Made by a program: the position numbers and the translations under genes | NCBI GenBank assembly: GCA_964528675.1 | Contig: CAZGTU010000002.1 | Location: 62,001 to 126,000, forward strand | DNA: 64,000 nt | Direction of reading: 5' to 3' | DNA from: CAYRTD01 sp964528675 | Lineage (GTDB): Bacteria > Bacteroidota > Bacteroidia > Bacteroidales > GCA-2748055 | In this document: one piece after another, positions 19,271-29,127 of the stretch | Numbering within the stretch: position 1 is the stretch's first letter | Layout: each line of letters begins with the position of its first letter | The notes under the pieces: generated by a model | What the model was told of the DNA's origin: nothing | Databases searched by the model: none | The model's input: only the letters and a program-made list of their open reading frames with translations

Positions 19271-20728
19271 ATGAAACGTAGAAATTTTATTAAAAATGTT
19301 ACAGCCACAGGTCTTGCTGCCACCGTTGTTCCAAGTCATGTAGTTTCAGGACTGGGACATACTGCTCCAAGCGATAAGCTAAATATTGCAGCAATAGGTA
19401 TAGGTGGCAAAGGAAAAACAAATCTTAGAAATATGGTGGGGCAGAATATAGTCGCTTTGAGTGATTGTGACTTCGATTATGCTGCACCGGTTTTTAAAAC
19501 TTATCCCGGAGCAAAGAAATACAAAGATTATCGCAGGATGCTCGAGAAGCAAAAGGATATTGATGCTGTGCTTATTGCAACGCCGGATCATACACACGCC
19601 CTACAAGCAGCTGCCGCAATGGAGTTAGGAAAGCATGTCTATGTACAGAAACCCTTAACTCATTCCGTATGGGAATCCCGTTATCTGACAGAACTGGCCA
19701 GGAAGACAGGAGTAGTTACCCAGATGGGTAATGAGGGCCATTCCAGAGATACTGTATATGAGGTTGCTGAAGTAGTACAAAGTGGATGCCTCGGAACCAT
19801 CAGAGAAGCTCATGTGTGGACCAACAGGCCTATCTGGAGGCAGGGAATGCCTAAGCCTCTTAAAGTTCTTGATGTACCGAAAACATTGGATTGGGACTTA
19901 TTTATCGGCCCTGCAAAGATGCGTGGTTATAATCCGGAATATCATCCATGGATCTGGAGGGGCTGGTGGGATTTTGGTACAGGAGCTCTGGGTGATATGG
20001 GATGCCATTTACTCGATGTTCCCAATTATGCACTTAAATTAGGACAACCGGTTGCTTTTCAGGCAAGTTCTTCATTGGTTAACACGGAAAGTGCCCCTGT
20101 TTCTTCAAAAGTAAGTTTTAAATTCCCTGCAAGGAAAAATTTGGACCATCTGGCTCTTCCTGAACTTGAACTTACCTGGTATGATGGAGGTCTGATACCA
20201 GCCCGTCCATATGACCTGCCCAATGATGCACCCATGGATCCCGGAGGGGGCTTCATGTTTATTGGATCGGAAGGCACTCTTATTGCCGAAAGTTATGGAA
20301 TTAATTGGAAAACCTATAAAAATGGTAACGAATTTAAACCTGAAACAAAAGTGAGTCTTGAACGCATACCTGATAATTCCCTTGGTGGCGGAAGACACGA
20401 GATGCACTTCGTAGAATGTTGTAAAAACGGAGGTCAACCCGCATCCAATTTTGAATATGCAGGTCCCTTCAATGAGCTTGTGGTAATGGGGAACCTGGCA
20501 GTTCGCCTGCAATCGTTGAAGAAAACCTTATTATGGGACAGTGAGAATATGAGAGTGACCAATATCGGAGCTGAAGAAAAAATTAGAACAGCCAGATTGT
20601 TACCATATTCAAGTGATATCGTAACCCTAAATGTTGATCGTGATTCAAAAGAATGGGTTGAACAGAATGCACTGGAAATGTGTAATGAATGGATTAAACA
20701 TGAGTACCATAATGGCTGGACACTTTAG
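19271..20728 (+). CDS. Exported Gfo/Idh/MocA family sugar dehydrogenase
   Basis: 485 residues starting with a twin-arginine signal (RRNFIK, then TGLAATVV), which fits export of a folded, cofactor-loaded protein. The Rossmann fold is clear (LNIAAIGIGGKGKTN, residues ~37-51; LIATPDHTHALQAA; VQKPLTHS with K127, the usual active-site/cofactor lysine). The C-terminal alpha/beta domain includes GALGDMGCHLLDVPNYAL. Members of this exported group oxidise or reduce a sugar ring position using NAD(P). With the DUF1080 gene next to it, the best inference is formation of a 3-keto sugar or glycoside that the partner protein then cleaves. The pair is inserted between two glycosidase paralogues. Confidence 0.87.
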   Translation: MKRRNFIKNVTATGLAATVVPSHVVSGLGHTAPSDKLNIAAIGIGGKGKTNLRNMVGQNIVALSDCDFDYAAPVFKTYPGAKKYKDYRRMLEKQKDIDAVLIATPDHTHALQAAAAMELGKHVYVQKPLTHSVWESRYLTELARKTGVVTQMGNEGHSRDTVYEVAEVVQSGCLGTIREAHVWTNRPIWRQGMPKPLKVLDVPKTLDWDLFIGPAKMRGYNPEYHPWIWRGWWDFGTGALGDMGCHLLDVPNYALKLGQPVAFQASSSLVNTESAPVSSKVSFKFPARKNLDHLALPELELTWYDGGLIPARPYDLPNDAPMDPGGGFMFIGSEGTLIAESYGINWKTYKNGNEFKPETKVSLERIPDNSLGGGRHEMHFVECCKNGGQPASNFEYAGPFNELVVMGNLAVRLQSLKKTLLWDSENMRVTNIGAEEKIRTARLLPYSSDIVTLNVDRDSKEWVEQNALEMCNEWIKHEYHNGWTL

Positions 20729-20789
20729 ATGATTTGTGTCTTTGAATTAAAAATATTACTAATTATAAAAAACATAAAAACCAGAAAAA

Positions 20790-21482
20790 ATGAAATACAC
20801 ATTATTATTTGTTTCGTTCCTGTTGATTTCTTATTCAGTTCAATCTCAGCAGGAAGATAACACTCTGACTCCCGAAGAATTCGCCGCAGGCTGGGAATTA
20901 TTGTTTGACGGCGAAACGCTTAAAGGCTGGAAAGCATATAATGGTGAAGAACCACAAACCTGGAGTGTTAAGGAGAATTCAATTTATTGTGATGGGACCA
21001 AAGGCGGTGATGATATTATGACCGTAGAACAATTCGAGGATTTTGATCTGAAATTCCACTGGAAAATAGTCGAAAATGGTAATAGTGGTGTGATTTACAG
21101 GGTGAGAGAAGGAAAACAATGGAGTCAACCCTACCTCACAGGCCCTGAATACCAGGTTCATGATGAGGATCCGGGAAATTTCAGTAAAACATCCACCGGA
21201 TCTTACTACGATGTATACCCCCCCTCGAGAAATAAAAAAGTGAAACCCGCAATGGAATGGAATAGCGGAAGAATAAGATTGTCAAATGGACTGGTAACTC
21301 ACTGGGTTAATGGTGAAATTGTAATGCAGTGTCAAATGTATTCAGAGGATTGGAATCAGAAAGTTGCAGAATCCAAATGGAAGAATAAACCCTATTTCGG
21401 GAAATCTCCTTTCGGGCACATTGACTTCCAGAATCATGGACATGAGGTGTGGTATAAGAATGTTAAAATTAAACATTTGTAA
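20790..21482 (+). CDS. DUF1080 / 3-keto-disaccharide hydrolase-like protein
   Basis: 230 residues with a signal peptide ending near SVQSQQ. The rest is one DUF1080 domain (PF06439), a concanavalin-like fold distantly like GH16: WELLFDGETLKGWKAY, then NSGVIYRVREG and YQVHDEDPGN. Some DUF1080 proteins cleave 3-keto-glycosides made by Gfo/Idh/MocA dehydrogenases, as described for gut Bacteroides. The preceding gene is such a dehydrogenase, 61 bases upstream, so this pair probably provides an oxidative route to break a linkage that ordinary hydrolases handle poorly. It is probably periplasmic. The fourth GH-A paralogue starts 15 bases downstream. Confidence 0.87.
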   Translation: MKYTLLFVSFLLISYSVQSQQEDNTLTPEEFAAGWELLFDGETLKGWKAYNGEEPQTWSVKENSIYCDGTKGGDDIMTVEQFEDFDLKFHWKIVENGNSGVIYRVREGKQWSQPYLTGPEYQVHDEDPGNFSKTSTGSYYDVYPPSRNKKVKPAMEWNSGRIRLSNGLVTHWVNGEIVMQCQMYSEDWNQKVAESKWKNKPYFGKSPFGHIDFQNHGHEVWYKNVKIKHL

Positions 21483-21497
21483 ATATATCATTGGTAA

Positions 21498-22766
21498 ATG
21501 AGATTTTTATTTGCAATAATCGCCGCAACACTGTTACTGAGCCCTGGTTCGGGTAGATTGCCGCAGAAGGTAGTGCCTCATAGTTTTGGCATAAACGTTA
21601 AGGATGAAAGCTCCACAACTGAAGATATTGAAAACATAAATGAATTAGGTGCAAAGTTTATTCGTAAAGGAGTCTATTGGGACAGGGTTGAGCAGGAAAA
21701 GGGAGTTTATGATTTTAGCTGGTATGACCGTTTAATAAGGGATGCCGAAAAAAATGGATTGCAAGTACTGGCAATACTATTCGGGGGTAACGAGATTTAT
21801 GAAGATGATACTCTGGGCGGTATTCAGACTGAGGAAGGCAGGAAGGGATTCGCAGCATTTGGAGCCGCTCTTGCCGAACATTATAAAGGCCATAATATTA
21901 TATGGGAAATCTGGAATGAGCCCAATACACGAACATTCTGGAACTGGAGCGGAGAAGGAAATTCAGATAATTTCACAGAAGAATACACTGCGCTGGTAGA
22001 AATCACCACAGCAGCAATGCTGGAGAAGGATCCGGAATGTTTTGTTGTAGCAGGATCCGTTTCGAACTTCTGGGAGCCATCCTATTACTGGACAAATGCG
22101 TGTTTTGAACAGGGTATAGGGGAAACCGGAATAAAGGGCTGGTCTGTACACCCCTATGGTGTGAAAACCCCTGAAGAATATTCTGAAGGATACAATCGCA
22201 CAAGGGAAATCTTTGATGATAATAACATTCCTGAAGATTTCCCGATTCTAAATACGGAAAGAGGATTTTCTTTGAAAAAACAGGATGAAGGATGGTCTGG
22301 TGGAGATGAAAGCAGGGCAAAGGAGTATCAGGCATGGCATCTTGTCAGACAGTACATGGTGGACATTATGTACGATATACGAATGAGTGTATGGTATGAA
22401 TGGGATGCCGAAAAATTCGGAGTTATTAACGGAAGTGAAAAAAGACCCTCATACTATGCCTGCAAAAACATGATCAATGAGTTGACAGGATATTCATTTA
22501 AGGAACGTCTGAAAACAAACTTATCCACTGATTATCTTCTTCTTTTTGAAGATTCATCGGGAAAACAAAAATTAGTCCTCTGGACGGCTCCTCCTGCAGG
22601 ACAAACTCCCGATAAATTTGAACCTCATACGATGGATATTCCTTTGGAAATCAGGAAAAGTGTTACTGCCCGGGATATATACGGAGACATAATATCAATT
22701 CAAAAACGAAATAACAGGATTCAGGTGAAGTTGACGGGCTCACCGGTATATATTTCTTTACCTTAA
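21498..22766 (+). CDS. Clan GH-A glycosidase, catalytic domain only (paralogue 4)
   Basis: 422 residues with a signal peptide and no T9SS tail. It aligns from end to end with the 430-residue paralogue at 17834. Acid/base E141 (WEIWNEPN) and nucleophile E254 (LNTERGFS) are present. It lacks the short insertion after the nucleophile seen in paralogue 3 and has FGGNEIYEDDTLGG in place of YGGNKLYEDDGLGG, so substrate contacts may differ. It is probably periplasmic. It sits between the DUF1080 gene (15 bases upstream) and the GH2 gene (5 bases downstream), in the same transcription unit by spacing. Confidence 0.85.
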   Translation: MRFLFAIIAATLLLSPGSGRLPQKVVPHSFGINVKDESSTTEDIENINELGAKFIRKGVYWDRVEQEKGVYDFSWYDRLIRDAEKNGLQVLAILFGGNEIYEDDTLGGIQTEEGRKGFAAFGAALAEHYKGHNIIWEIWNEPNTRTFWNWSGEGNSDNFTEEYTALVEITTAAMLEKDPECFVVAGSVSNFWEPSYYWTNACFEQGIGETGIKGWSVHPYGVKTPEEYSEGYNRTREIFDDNNIPEDFPILNTERGFSLKKQDEGWSGGDESRAKEYQAWHLVRQYMVDIMYDIRMSVWYEWDAEKFGVINGSEKRPSYYACKNMINELTGYSFKERLKTNLSTDYLLLFEDSSGKQKLVLWTAPPAGQTPDKFEPHTMDIPLEIRKSVTARDIYGDIISIQKRNNRIQVKLTGSPVYISLP

Positions 22767-22771
22767 ACATT

Positions 22772-25204
22772 ATGATCAGAAAGTTAGCAACATTTATACT
22801 GTTCCTGATTCTCTGCTTTGATTCTGATGCCCAGATTCGGCATATTCAGCTTTTACAGGAAGGATGGAAGTTTCAGAGAGGTTCTGGAGGAAACGAATAC
22901 AAAGTTGATTTTGACGATTCTTCATGGGAGGATGTCATGATACCTCATGACTGGGCTATTGATCAGCCGTTTCAGCCGGAAGGAGAATCCAATACCGGTA
23001 AACTCCCCTGGAAAGGTCAGGGTTGGTACCGGTGTAACCTGGACATTGGGAATGATTATAAGGATAAACGCCTTTACCTTTTGTTTGACGGGATCATGGC
23101 TTTACCAGGTGTATATATAAATGGCGAACTTGCCGGCAAGTGGGATTATGGTTATAATTCGTTTTACCTGGATATTACCGACCTGGTTGAACTTAATAAG
23201 GAAAATATTCTGGCAGTACATGTTGATACCAGAAACCATGATAGCAGGTGGTATCCCGGAGCAGGTATTTACCGTAAGGTCCGGCTAATTGCTGTTAATC
23301 CCGTACATGTGGATATCTGGGGAACATATATAACCACACCCGTGATTCACTCAGAATATGCTAAAATACGGATTGCTGTGAATGTGAATAATCATTCAAA
23401 TACCGATGAAGAAATAAACCTGGTAAATATCATCAAGGATCAGGATGGCCGTGAAATTTACAGAAAAGAATCACAAAGTCCGGTCCGGGCATTTAACAGC
23501 AGCCGACTGGAGACTGATATTATCATGGCTGATCCTGAGCTGTGGGAATTATCCGATCCATACATTTATTCTCTTGTCACAGAAGTATACAGGAATGATG
23601 AATTACTTGATTCTTATCTTTCTTCATTCGGAGTTCGTACAATGCGCTTCAATCCCGATCATGGTTTTTTCCTGAACGGGAAAAAGATACGATTAAAGGG
23701 AGTTAATCTTCACCACGATCATGGACCTTTAGGAGCGGCTTTTCATCGAAGGGCAATGGAAAGGCAACTTGAGATCCTGCAAACAATGGGTTGCAATGCC
23801 ATACGAACAAGCCATAATACTCCGGCACCTGAAGTGCTTGATCTGTGTGATAAAATGGGGATCCTGGTTTTTAACGAGGTTTTTGATAAATACGATGAGA
23901 AAGCGGATATTACAGATACAACAAATTTCGATGAATTCACTCACAGGAATATCATGAATTTTATTTTACGTGACAGAAATCATCCTTCTATATTTTTATG
24001 GAGTGTGGGGAATGAGATCCGGGATGTGCAATACAATCAGGACAATGGTTTTCACAGGCTCCATACCATGGTAAATTATGCAAAGAAATATGATCCAACC
24101 AGACCTGTTACACTCGTTGTTGATAATACAAAAAGTTCGCAATTAGGTATACATGAGTATTTTGACGTACATGCATGGAACTATGGCAGAAGGTATGAAT
24201 TAGCCAGAAAGCTGGAACCCGATATGCCGGTTATTATCAGTGAATCTTCATCTACAGTTAGTTCAAGAGGATATTATGAGTTACCTCTTCCGGATGAACA
24301 GACGGATTTTCCAGAGACGCCTCAGGCAAGCTCCTATGATTTAAATGGCCCATGGTGGTCAGATCTGCCGGATGAGACTTTTATGTGGCAACAACGGGAT
24401 CCTTATGTTGCAGGTGAGTTCGTATGGGCAGGCTTTGATTACCTGGGTGAACCATATCCTTACTCTGACAGAAATATGAAAGAAATGGGATTGGAAGGTA
24501 ATTCATCACGGAGTTCTTATTATGGAATTATCGATCTTTGCGGAATTCCAAAAGACCGTTATTATTTGTTCAGAAGTCAATGGAATGTGGAGGAAAATAC
24601 TGTTCATATCCTTCCTCACTGGAACTGGCAGGATAAAGCTGAGAGTGAGATCCCTGTATTTGTGTATACCAGCGGTGACTGCGCTGAATTATTTTTAAAC
24701 GGCAAATCACTTGGCAAGAAATGCAAACAACATGAATCCGAGGATCCCACAGAACGTTTCCGTTTAATATGGAAAGATGTTAATTATGAACCTGGCACTC
24801 TCAGGGCAATTGCCTATTCCAAAGGAATGGAAATAGGTGAAGCGGTTGTGAAAACTACAGGCGAACCCGACAGATTAAAGCTTACACCCGACAGACAAAC
24901 CATCCAGGCCGATGGGATAGATCTCTCTTATATATTGATAGAAGCACTTGACGAAGATGGGAATGTATGTCCTTTGGCCGATAATACCCTTCACATAAAA
25001 GTTTCCGGCCCGGCCAGATTCACCAGGGTTGGAAACGGGAATCCTCAGTCAATGAATTCTTTCGCTTCAGAATCCATACCCCTTTTCTCCGGAAAAGCGA
25101 TGCTGATCGTGGGATCAGGTTTTGAGGAGGGAGATGTTAAGGTTGAAGTGAGCAGTAAAGGATTGAAGAAAGGAGTTACGGAAGTGGTAATTGAGGGAAG
25201 GTAG
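22772..25204 (+). CDS. GH2 family glycosidase (beta-galactosidase-like) with DUF4982-type domain
   Basis: 810 residues with a signal peptide (LILCFDSDAQ). Domains in order: sugar-binding jelly roll (~25-180, with MIPHDWAIDQPF), immunoglobulin-like domain (~185-285), TIM barrel (~290-600), then DUF4982-like and further beta-domains (FLNGKSLGKK; DGIDLSYILIEALDEDGN). Catalytic residues are in place: acid/base E415 (LWSVGNEIRD) and nucleophile E491 (VIISESSSTVSSRG). This layout is typical of exo-acting beta-galactosidases or related GH2 enzymes in Bacteroidota glycan loci. It is probably periplasmic and removes terminal beta-linked sugars from oligosaccharides. It is the last gene before the repeat-bearing gap. 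Confidence 0.92.
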   Translation: MIRKLATFILFLILCFDSDAQIRHIQLLQEGWKFQRGSGGNEYKVDFDDSSWEDVMIPHDWAIDQPFQPEGESNTGKLPWKGQGWYRCNLDIGNDYKDKRLYLLFDGIMALPGVYINGELAGKWDYGYNSFYLDITDLVELNKENILAVHVDTRNHDSRWYPGAGIYRKVRLIAVNPVHVDIWGTYITTPVIHSEYAKIRIAVNVNNHSNTDEEINLVNIIKDQDGREIYRKESQSPVRAFNSSRLETDIIMADPELWELSDPYIYSLVTEVYRNDELLDSYLSSFGVRTMRFNPDHGFFLNGKKIRLKGVNLHHDHGPLGAAFHRRAMERQLEILQTMGCNAIRTSHNTPAPEVLDLCDKMGILVFNEVFDKYDEKADITDTTNFDEFTHRNIMNFILRDRNHPSIFLWSVGNEIRDVQYNQDNGFHRLHTMVNYAKKYDPTRPVTLVVDNTKSSQLGIHEYFDVHAWNYGRRYELARKLEPDMPVIISESSSTVSSRGYYELPLPDEQTDFPETPQASSYDLNGPWWSDLPDETFMWQQRDPYVAGEFVWAGFDYLGEPYPYSDRNMKEMGLEGNSSRSSYYGIIDLCGIPKDRYYLFRSQWNVEENTVHILPHWNWQDKAESEIPVFVYTSGDCAELFLNGKSLGKKCKQHESEDPTERFRLIWKDVNYEPGTLRAIAYSKGMEIGEAVVKTTGEPDRLKLTPDRQTIQADGIDLSYILIEALDEDGNVCPLADNTLHIKVSGPARFTRVGNGNPQSMNSFASESIPLFSGKAMLIVGSGFEEGDVKVEVSSKGLKKGVTEVVIEGR

Positions 25205-25210
25205 GAATCT

Positions 25211-25301
25211 TTGAATCTTTGAATCGTTTAATCGTTCCCGCCTGCCATTGCACTGGCTTTCGCGTCGGCGGCCAGGTAATTGTTGAATCTTTGAATCGTT
25301 T
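25211..25301. repeat. 19-bp direct repeats flanking a foldable GC-rich segment
   Basis: TTGAATCTTTGAATCGTTT occurs exactly at 25211-25229 and again at 25283-25301. The 53 bases between are noticeably more GC-rich than their surroundings and contain complementary arms CCGCC (25238-25242) and GGCGG (25267-25271) with a smaller GCCA/TGGC stem inside. This looks like a small intergenic repeat element (REP- or MITE-like), not coding sequence. No transposase is nearby. Confidence 0.6.
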
Positions 25302-25432
25302 GGGGGTGTTTTAATAAACTATGGGACTCATGATTAGATTTTAATCATTGTAAGCTCATATGGCTGTTTTTGTGTAAATTATGAAATATGTTACATGATG
25401 TCAGATTGCGAAATAAGTTAACTACTGTGACC

Positions 25433-27277
25433 ATGAATATTCTCCTTTTATTATGTATCTGTTTTATTGCATTTGGTTGCGACCCAAAAAACAACCGCTC
25501 TGACCTTATCCGGGTGGAAGAAGGGCAGTCAATTCAGGATGCCATTGACGGGGCTGATCCCGGGGATACAATAGTTATAGCTGATGGGATCTACCATGAA
25601 AGGATAAATGTTACAAAGGCACTATACATTAAAGCCGAACATCCCGGGGAAGTATGTATTACCAATAAATATCCGGGCAGGCAGTTCTGGGAACCGTCAG
25701 AAAAGAACGACAGCACCTGGTTCATGGAAGGGATCGATTGGCCTGTTCTCTGGTTACTGGTGGATGGCCTTCATGCATTTGACTTCAGGACAAAAGAAAA
25801 TTTTGACAAACAGGTTTGCGGTCCTTACTGGAGTAAAGGCTGGCAGGAAGGAAAACAATATTATCCCAATCCGCCAATTTATTTTGCGAAAGACAGTCTT
25901 TCCGGAAAGTTGTGGCTGAAACTTGACGATGAAAGAGATCCCAATACATTGCAGGTGGATTTTAACAGCCGATACCTTGATGATACTACCTATATTCAAA
26001 AAGATCTCGGAGCATACTGGAACCAGCAACAGATCGTCAGAGTAAGCAAAGATCCTTCTGAATACCCGGTAACCATGTGGTACGGAGGGACACCCGATAA
26101 TCCTTCCCAACCCAGGTACATGTATATTCCAAAGATCTGTGGGATAGTTATCGATATCGAATCAGATAATGTTACCCTGGAAGGACTGAGAATACATCTG
26201 GCACCTACAGTAGGGGTGGAGGTGAATAACTCCCGTCATGTAAACATTTTAGATTGTTATTTTAGCGGCTATCAATATGGTATAAATACAGGATATGAAT
26301 GCACGAATTTACGTGTGGAAAACTGTGAGTTTGACGGTGGAAAACTGGTCAGCTTCGGAAATCACAGCAATGTGAATCTGATCATGTGGCATCACAGTAC
26401 ATATATGGTACCTGTACGATTTAACGGTACAGGTCTTAGCTTTAAACATAATTATGTTTATGAGGGGTATGACCTTTTCCAGCCCCGGGGGAGGCATAAA
26501 TATTTTTCCCATATTCCGGACCTGATGTCGGAGGTTGCATTTAATGTCTGGCAACAGGCCATTGACAATAATCTGGAATTCGATGGAGTGGAAGCTTTGA
26601 TCAGCATGAGATTTCATCATAACCTGGTTCTGGGCCGCGGAAGTAATGATATGCTGGCCATAACCACTACAGAAAATGGCGATCCCCTGCTGATCGACCA
26701 CAACCTTTTCTGGAACGGAGGGGACAAGGGAAAAATAATGAAATTAATAGGGACACGCAGGATAAATGATGGTATTAAGTTCATTCACAATACTTATTAC
26801 ACAGGTGGGGGTTGCCCCGGATCTGTTGCATTGTTCGGAAAGAATAGCATATTTGAAAATAATATTATCATTTCCTCCTGTAATAAGGAAGGATGCTGGA
26901 CCGAAGAGGCATTGGGGGGATTTTTTCCTACAAAATATAACATATGTCCTGATGCAGATGATTTCATTATCGGATTCAATGGAATAAATGCAGATCCTAA
27001 ATTAGGGAATAATCCTCATAACAAGTTTTGCCTTCAGCCCGGATCTCCTGCCATTGATGCTGCTATAGTTAAAGAAGGCTATCATAATGAGAAATATACC
27101 GGCACAGCTCCCGATTTAGGAGCACTGGAAGCAACGGAGGATATAAATAGCTGGCGAAAAGAATTTGGCCATTGCGGACCCTCGTGGATCAACTCAGAGA
27201 ATGCATCCGTTAAAGCTCCCAATCGTCCGGACTGGCCGAAAGAATTGGACAAAAGGTGGGGAGGATTGACGGAATAG
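25433..27277 (+). CDS. Right-handed beta-helix lipoprotein (polysaccharide lyase/hydrolase-like)
   Basis: The ATG at 25433 gives a standard lipoprotein signal (CICFIAFGC) and is preferred over the ATG at 25388, which adds 15 residues before the hydrophobic stretch. The mature part starts with IQDAIDGADPGDTIVIADGIY, typical of secreted parallel beta-helix proteins related to alginate- or chondroitin-lyase-like families. Repeating coils (VTLEGLRIHLAPTVGVEV, VNILDCYFSGYQYGI) run through the middle. The end (PAIDAAIVKEGYHNEKYTGTAPDLGALE) is also common in this group. I cannot name a catalytic residue or family, so lyase versus hydrolase is open. It probably begins a second transcription segment after the repeat gap. 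Confidence 0.7.
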   Translation: MNILLLLCICFIAFGCDPKNNRSDLIRVEEGQSIQDAIDGADPGDTIVIADGIYHERINVTKALYIKAEHPGEVCITNKYPGRQFWEPSEKNDSTWFMEGIDWPVLWLLVDGLHAFDFRTKENFDKQVCGPYWSKGWQEGKQYYPNPPIYFAKDSLSGKLWLKLDDERDPNTLQVDFNSRYLDDTTYIQKDLGAYWNQQQIVRVSKDPSEYPVTMWYGGTPDNPSQPRYMYIPKICGIVIDIESDNVTLEGLRIHLAPTVGVEVNNSRHVNILDCYFSGYQYGINTGYECTNLRVENCEFDGGKLVSFGNHSNVNLIMWHHSTYMVPVRFNGTGLSFKHNYVYEGYDLFQPRGRHKYFSHIPDLMSEVAFNVWQQAIDNNLEFDGVEALISMRFHHNLVLGRGSNDMLAITTTENGDPLLIDHNLFWNGGDKGKIMKLIGTRRINDGIKFIHNTYYTGGGCPGSVALFGKNSIFENNIIISSCNKEGCWTEEALGGFFPTKYNICPDADDFIIGFNGINADPKLGNNPHNKFCLQPGSPAIDAAIVKEGYHNEKYTGTAPDLGALEATEDINSWRKEFGHCGPSWINSENASVKAPNRPDWPKELDKRWGGLTE

Positions 27278-27334
27278 CCTCCAATTCCTGAAGAGATTGT
27301 AATTGTATAATTTTATACTGTATATAGTAAAAAT

Positions 27335-29104
27335 ATGAAGTTTTTAAAATTAATTCTCACAAATACCTTTTTAATTGTGAGTATCCTGCTTTCCTACAGT
27401 CAGACATATATGATTTATAAAGACAATCATATGTATGTTTGCATGTGGGAGGAGGATGGGAAAGAAATAATGCGAGACAATTCAGCGAGTAATGTCATCC
27501 AGTTTGCCATAGATAAGAGTCATGAAAATGGCACCAATGAGGTTCTACTGGGGAAAGGCAGCTTTTCCCTGGAAATGCCTGTGAGGATGAAAGAAAATAC
27601 CTGGTTACGCGGCAAGAACAGGGGGACAGAGCTGATAATTCTCGATCCTGATAAAAATGGCATCGAAATCATAAAGGCCGATAACGCTAAAATTTCAGAT
27701 TTGACAATTATTTCAGCAGATAATTTTAATTCGCTTTCGGGGATTTATGGGGATCGGAGTAAATATTGCCTCATTCAGGATATACATATTTATGGATTTA
27801 CAAGATCCGGAATTTTATTTTCAGATAGCTTTTTAGGTTTTAAGATCAACCGCTGTACTTTCATAGATAATGAACAGGCACATATTTACCTTGAAAAAAA
27901 CGGCACAAATGAACCGGGCCATTCCCAGATATCAAACTGCACGTTTTACTGCGGAGGATATGGAATAAAGGCACGAAGAGGTACAAAAATCAGCAAGGGA
28001 TTAAAAATTACTGATAATATATTTGCCCAGATTAGAGGGATGGCCATTGACTCCGATTATGATTCAACAATAATAACCGGCAATAAATTATACTGGATAG
28101 GATTGGATGGAATGCGGATTGGAGGTGAGGGATTTTTGATCTCGGGAAATATTAACAGTTGGATAAGGGGTCATGGGCTTGTACTGGATTCAGCAAAAAA
28201 TGGTATTGTATCAGGCAATAACTTCACAGATCTGGGAGTGCGTTCAAGGAATGGTATTCAGAAATGTGGTGTGGCAATTTACCGATCCTCAGATAATTCC
28301 ATTCTTGGTAACTCTATTTGGAATTTTGGTGATCAGGGCTATCTTGAGTATGCTATATACGAGCAATCTGATTGCAGCAACAATGTCATTAAAGGAAATG
28401 CAGGCTGGTTTCATGCTAATCCTAAGGCTTTTCGATTAAAAGGTCAGAATACACTCGCTGAGTATAATACCGAAAATAAAGGAGAGTATCGCTATGATGA
28501 TTACTGGGATTACACCATGAAATATGGATATGCTGCTGAAAAATTTCTGGTAGGTCTTTACGGAAAGGAGAAAAATTCTTCCATTTTGATAAATGACTAC
28601 ACTCAGCAATTGATAGGTCCGGGAATTCCATTCCTAAAAACAAATAAGGTTCTTATCGAATCAAGAGACATGTTTGAACAGCTCATTTCCATAAAAGATA
28701 ACGCTCCCAGAAAGTTCGGATGGAATGGCAGTGATCTGCAGGTGTGGGAAATTAAATCATCCGGTAATTCCGGTAATTATTATACAATCAACAATGTGGA
28801 AACAAAACAATTGCTGGAATGCAGAGGAATGGCTGAAAACTCCCGTCTGACTCTGGGAAAGGAAAACAAGACTGTAACAGATGCGCAATTATGGGAATTT
28901 ATAGATGGTGGGAGTGGATATTTCATAATCAGAAATAAATTGTGTGGTAAAGTGATTGAGTCACAGGGCCTCAGCAATTATAGCTGGAATGAAAATAATG
29001 TTTTCTATCTTGGCCAGCCGATCACTGTCAGCGAATACCAGGGACGTAAAACACAAATGTGGCGTTTTTCAGAACCTTTTCCGGCTTATGTATATAACAA
29101 GTAG
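27335..29104 (+). CDS. Secreted beta-helix protein with C-terminal ricin-type lectin-like domain
   Basis: 589 residues with a signal peptide (IVSILLSYSQ). Residues ~45-390 form a right-handed beta-helix: VIQFAIDKSHENGTNEVLL, RMKENTWLRGKNRGTELI, then many short N-x-I/V coils (ITDNIFAQIRGMAID, SGNNFTDLG). The last ~130 residues have the QLWEF...YFIIRN...QMWRF pattern of a ricin-type beta-trefoil (RicinB_lectin_2-like), suggesting sugar binding. The N-terminal half is recognisably related to the next gene, so the two probably share an ancestor. The catalytic family is unknown; a pectate-lyase-like or epimerase-like role is possible. Confidence 0.68.
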   Translation: MKFLKLILTNTFLIVSILLSYSQTYMIYKDNHMYVCMWEEDGKEIMRDNSASNVIQFAIDKSHENGTNEVLLGKGSFSLEMPVRMKENTWLRGKNRGTELIILDPDKNGIEIIKADNAKISDLTIISADNFNSLSGIYGDRSKYCLIQDIHIYGFTRSGILFSDSFLGFKINRCTFIDNEQAHIYLEKNGTNEPGHSQISNCTFYCGGYGIKARRGTKISKGLKITDNIFAQIRGMAIDSDYDSTIITGNKLYWIGLDGMRIGGEGFLISGNINSWIRGHGLVLDSAKNGIVSGNNFTDLGVRSRNGIQKCGVAIYRSSDNSILGNSIWNFGDQGYLEYAIYEQSDCSNNVIKGNAGWFHANPKAFRLKGQNTLAEYNTENKGEYRYDDYWDYTMKYGYAAEKFLVGLYGKEKNSSILINDYTQQLIGPGIPFLKTNKVLIESRDMFEQLISIKDNAPRKFGWNGSDLQVWEIKSSGNSGNYYTINNVETKQLLECRGMAENSRLTLGKENKTVTDAQLWEFIDGGSGYFIIRNKLCGKVIESQGLSNYSWNENNVFYLGQPITVSEYQGRKTQMWRFSEPFPAYVYNK

Positions 29105-29127
29105 CTATGAACGAAACACTTTAAGAG

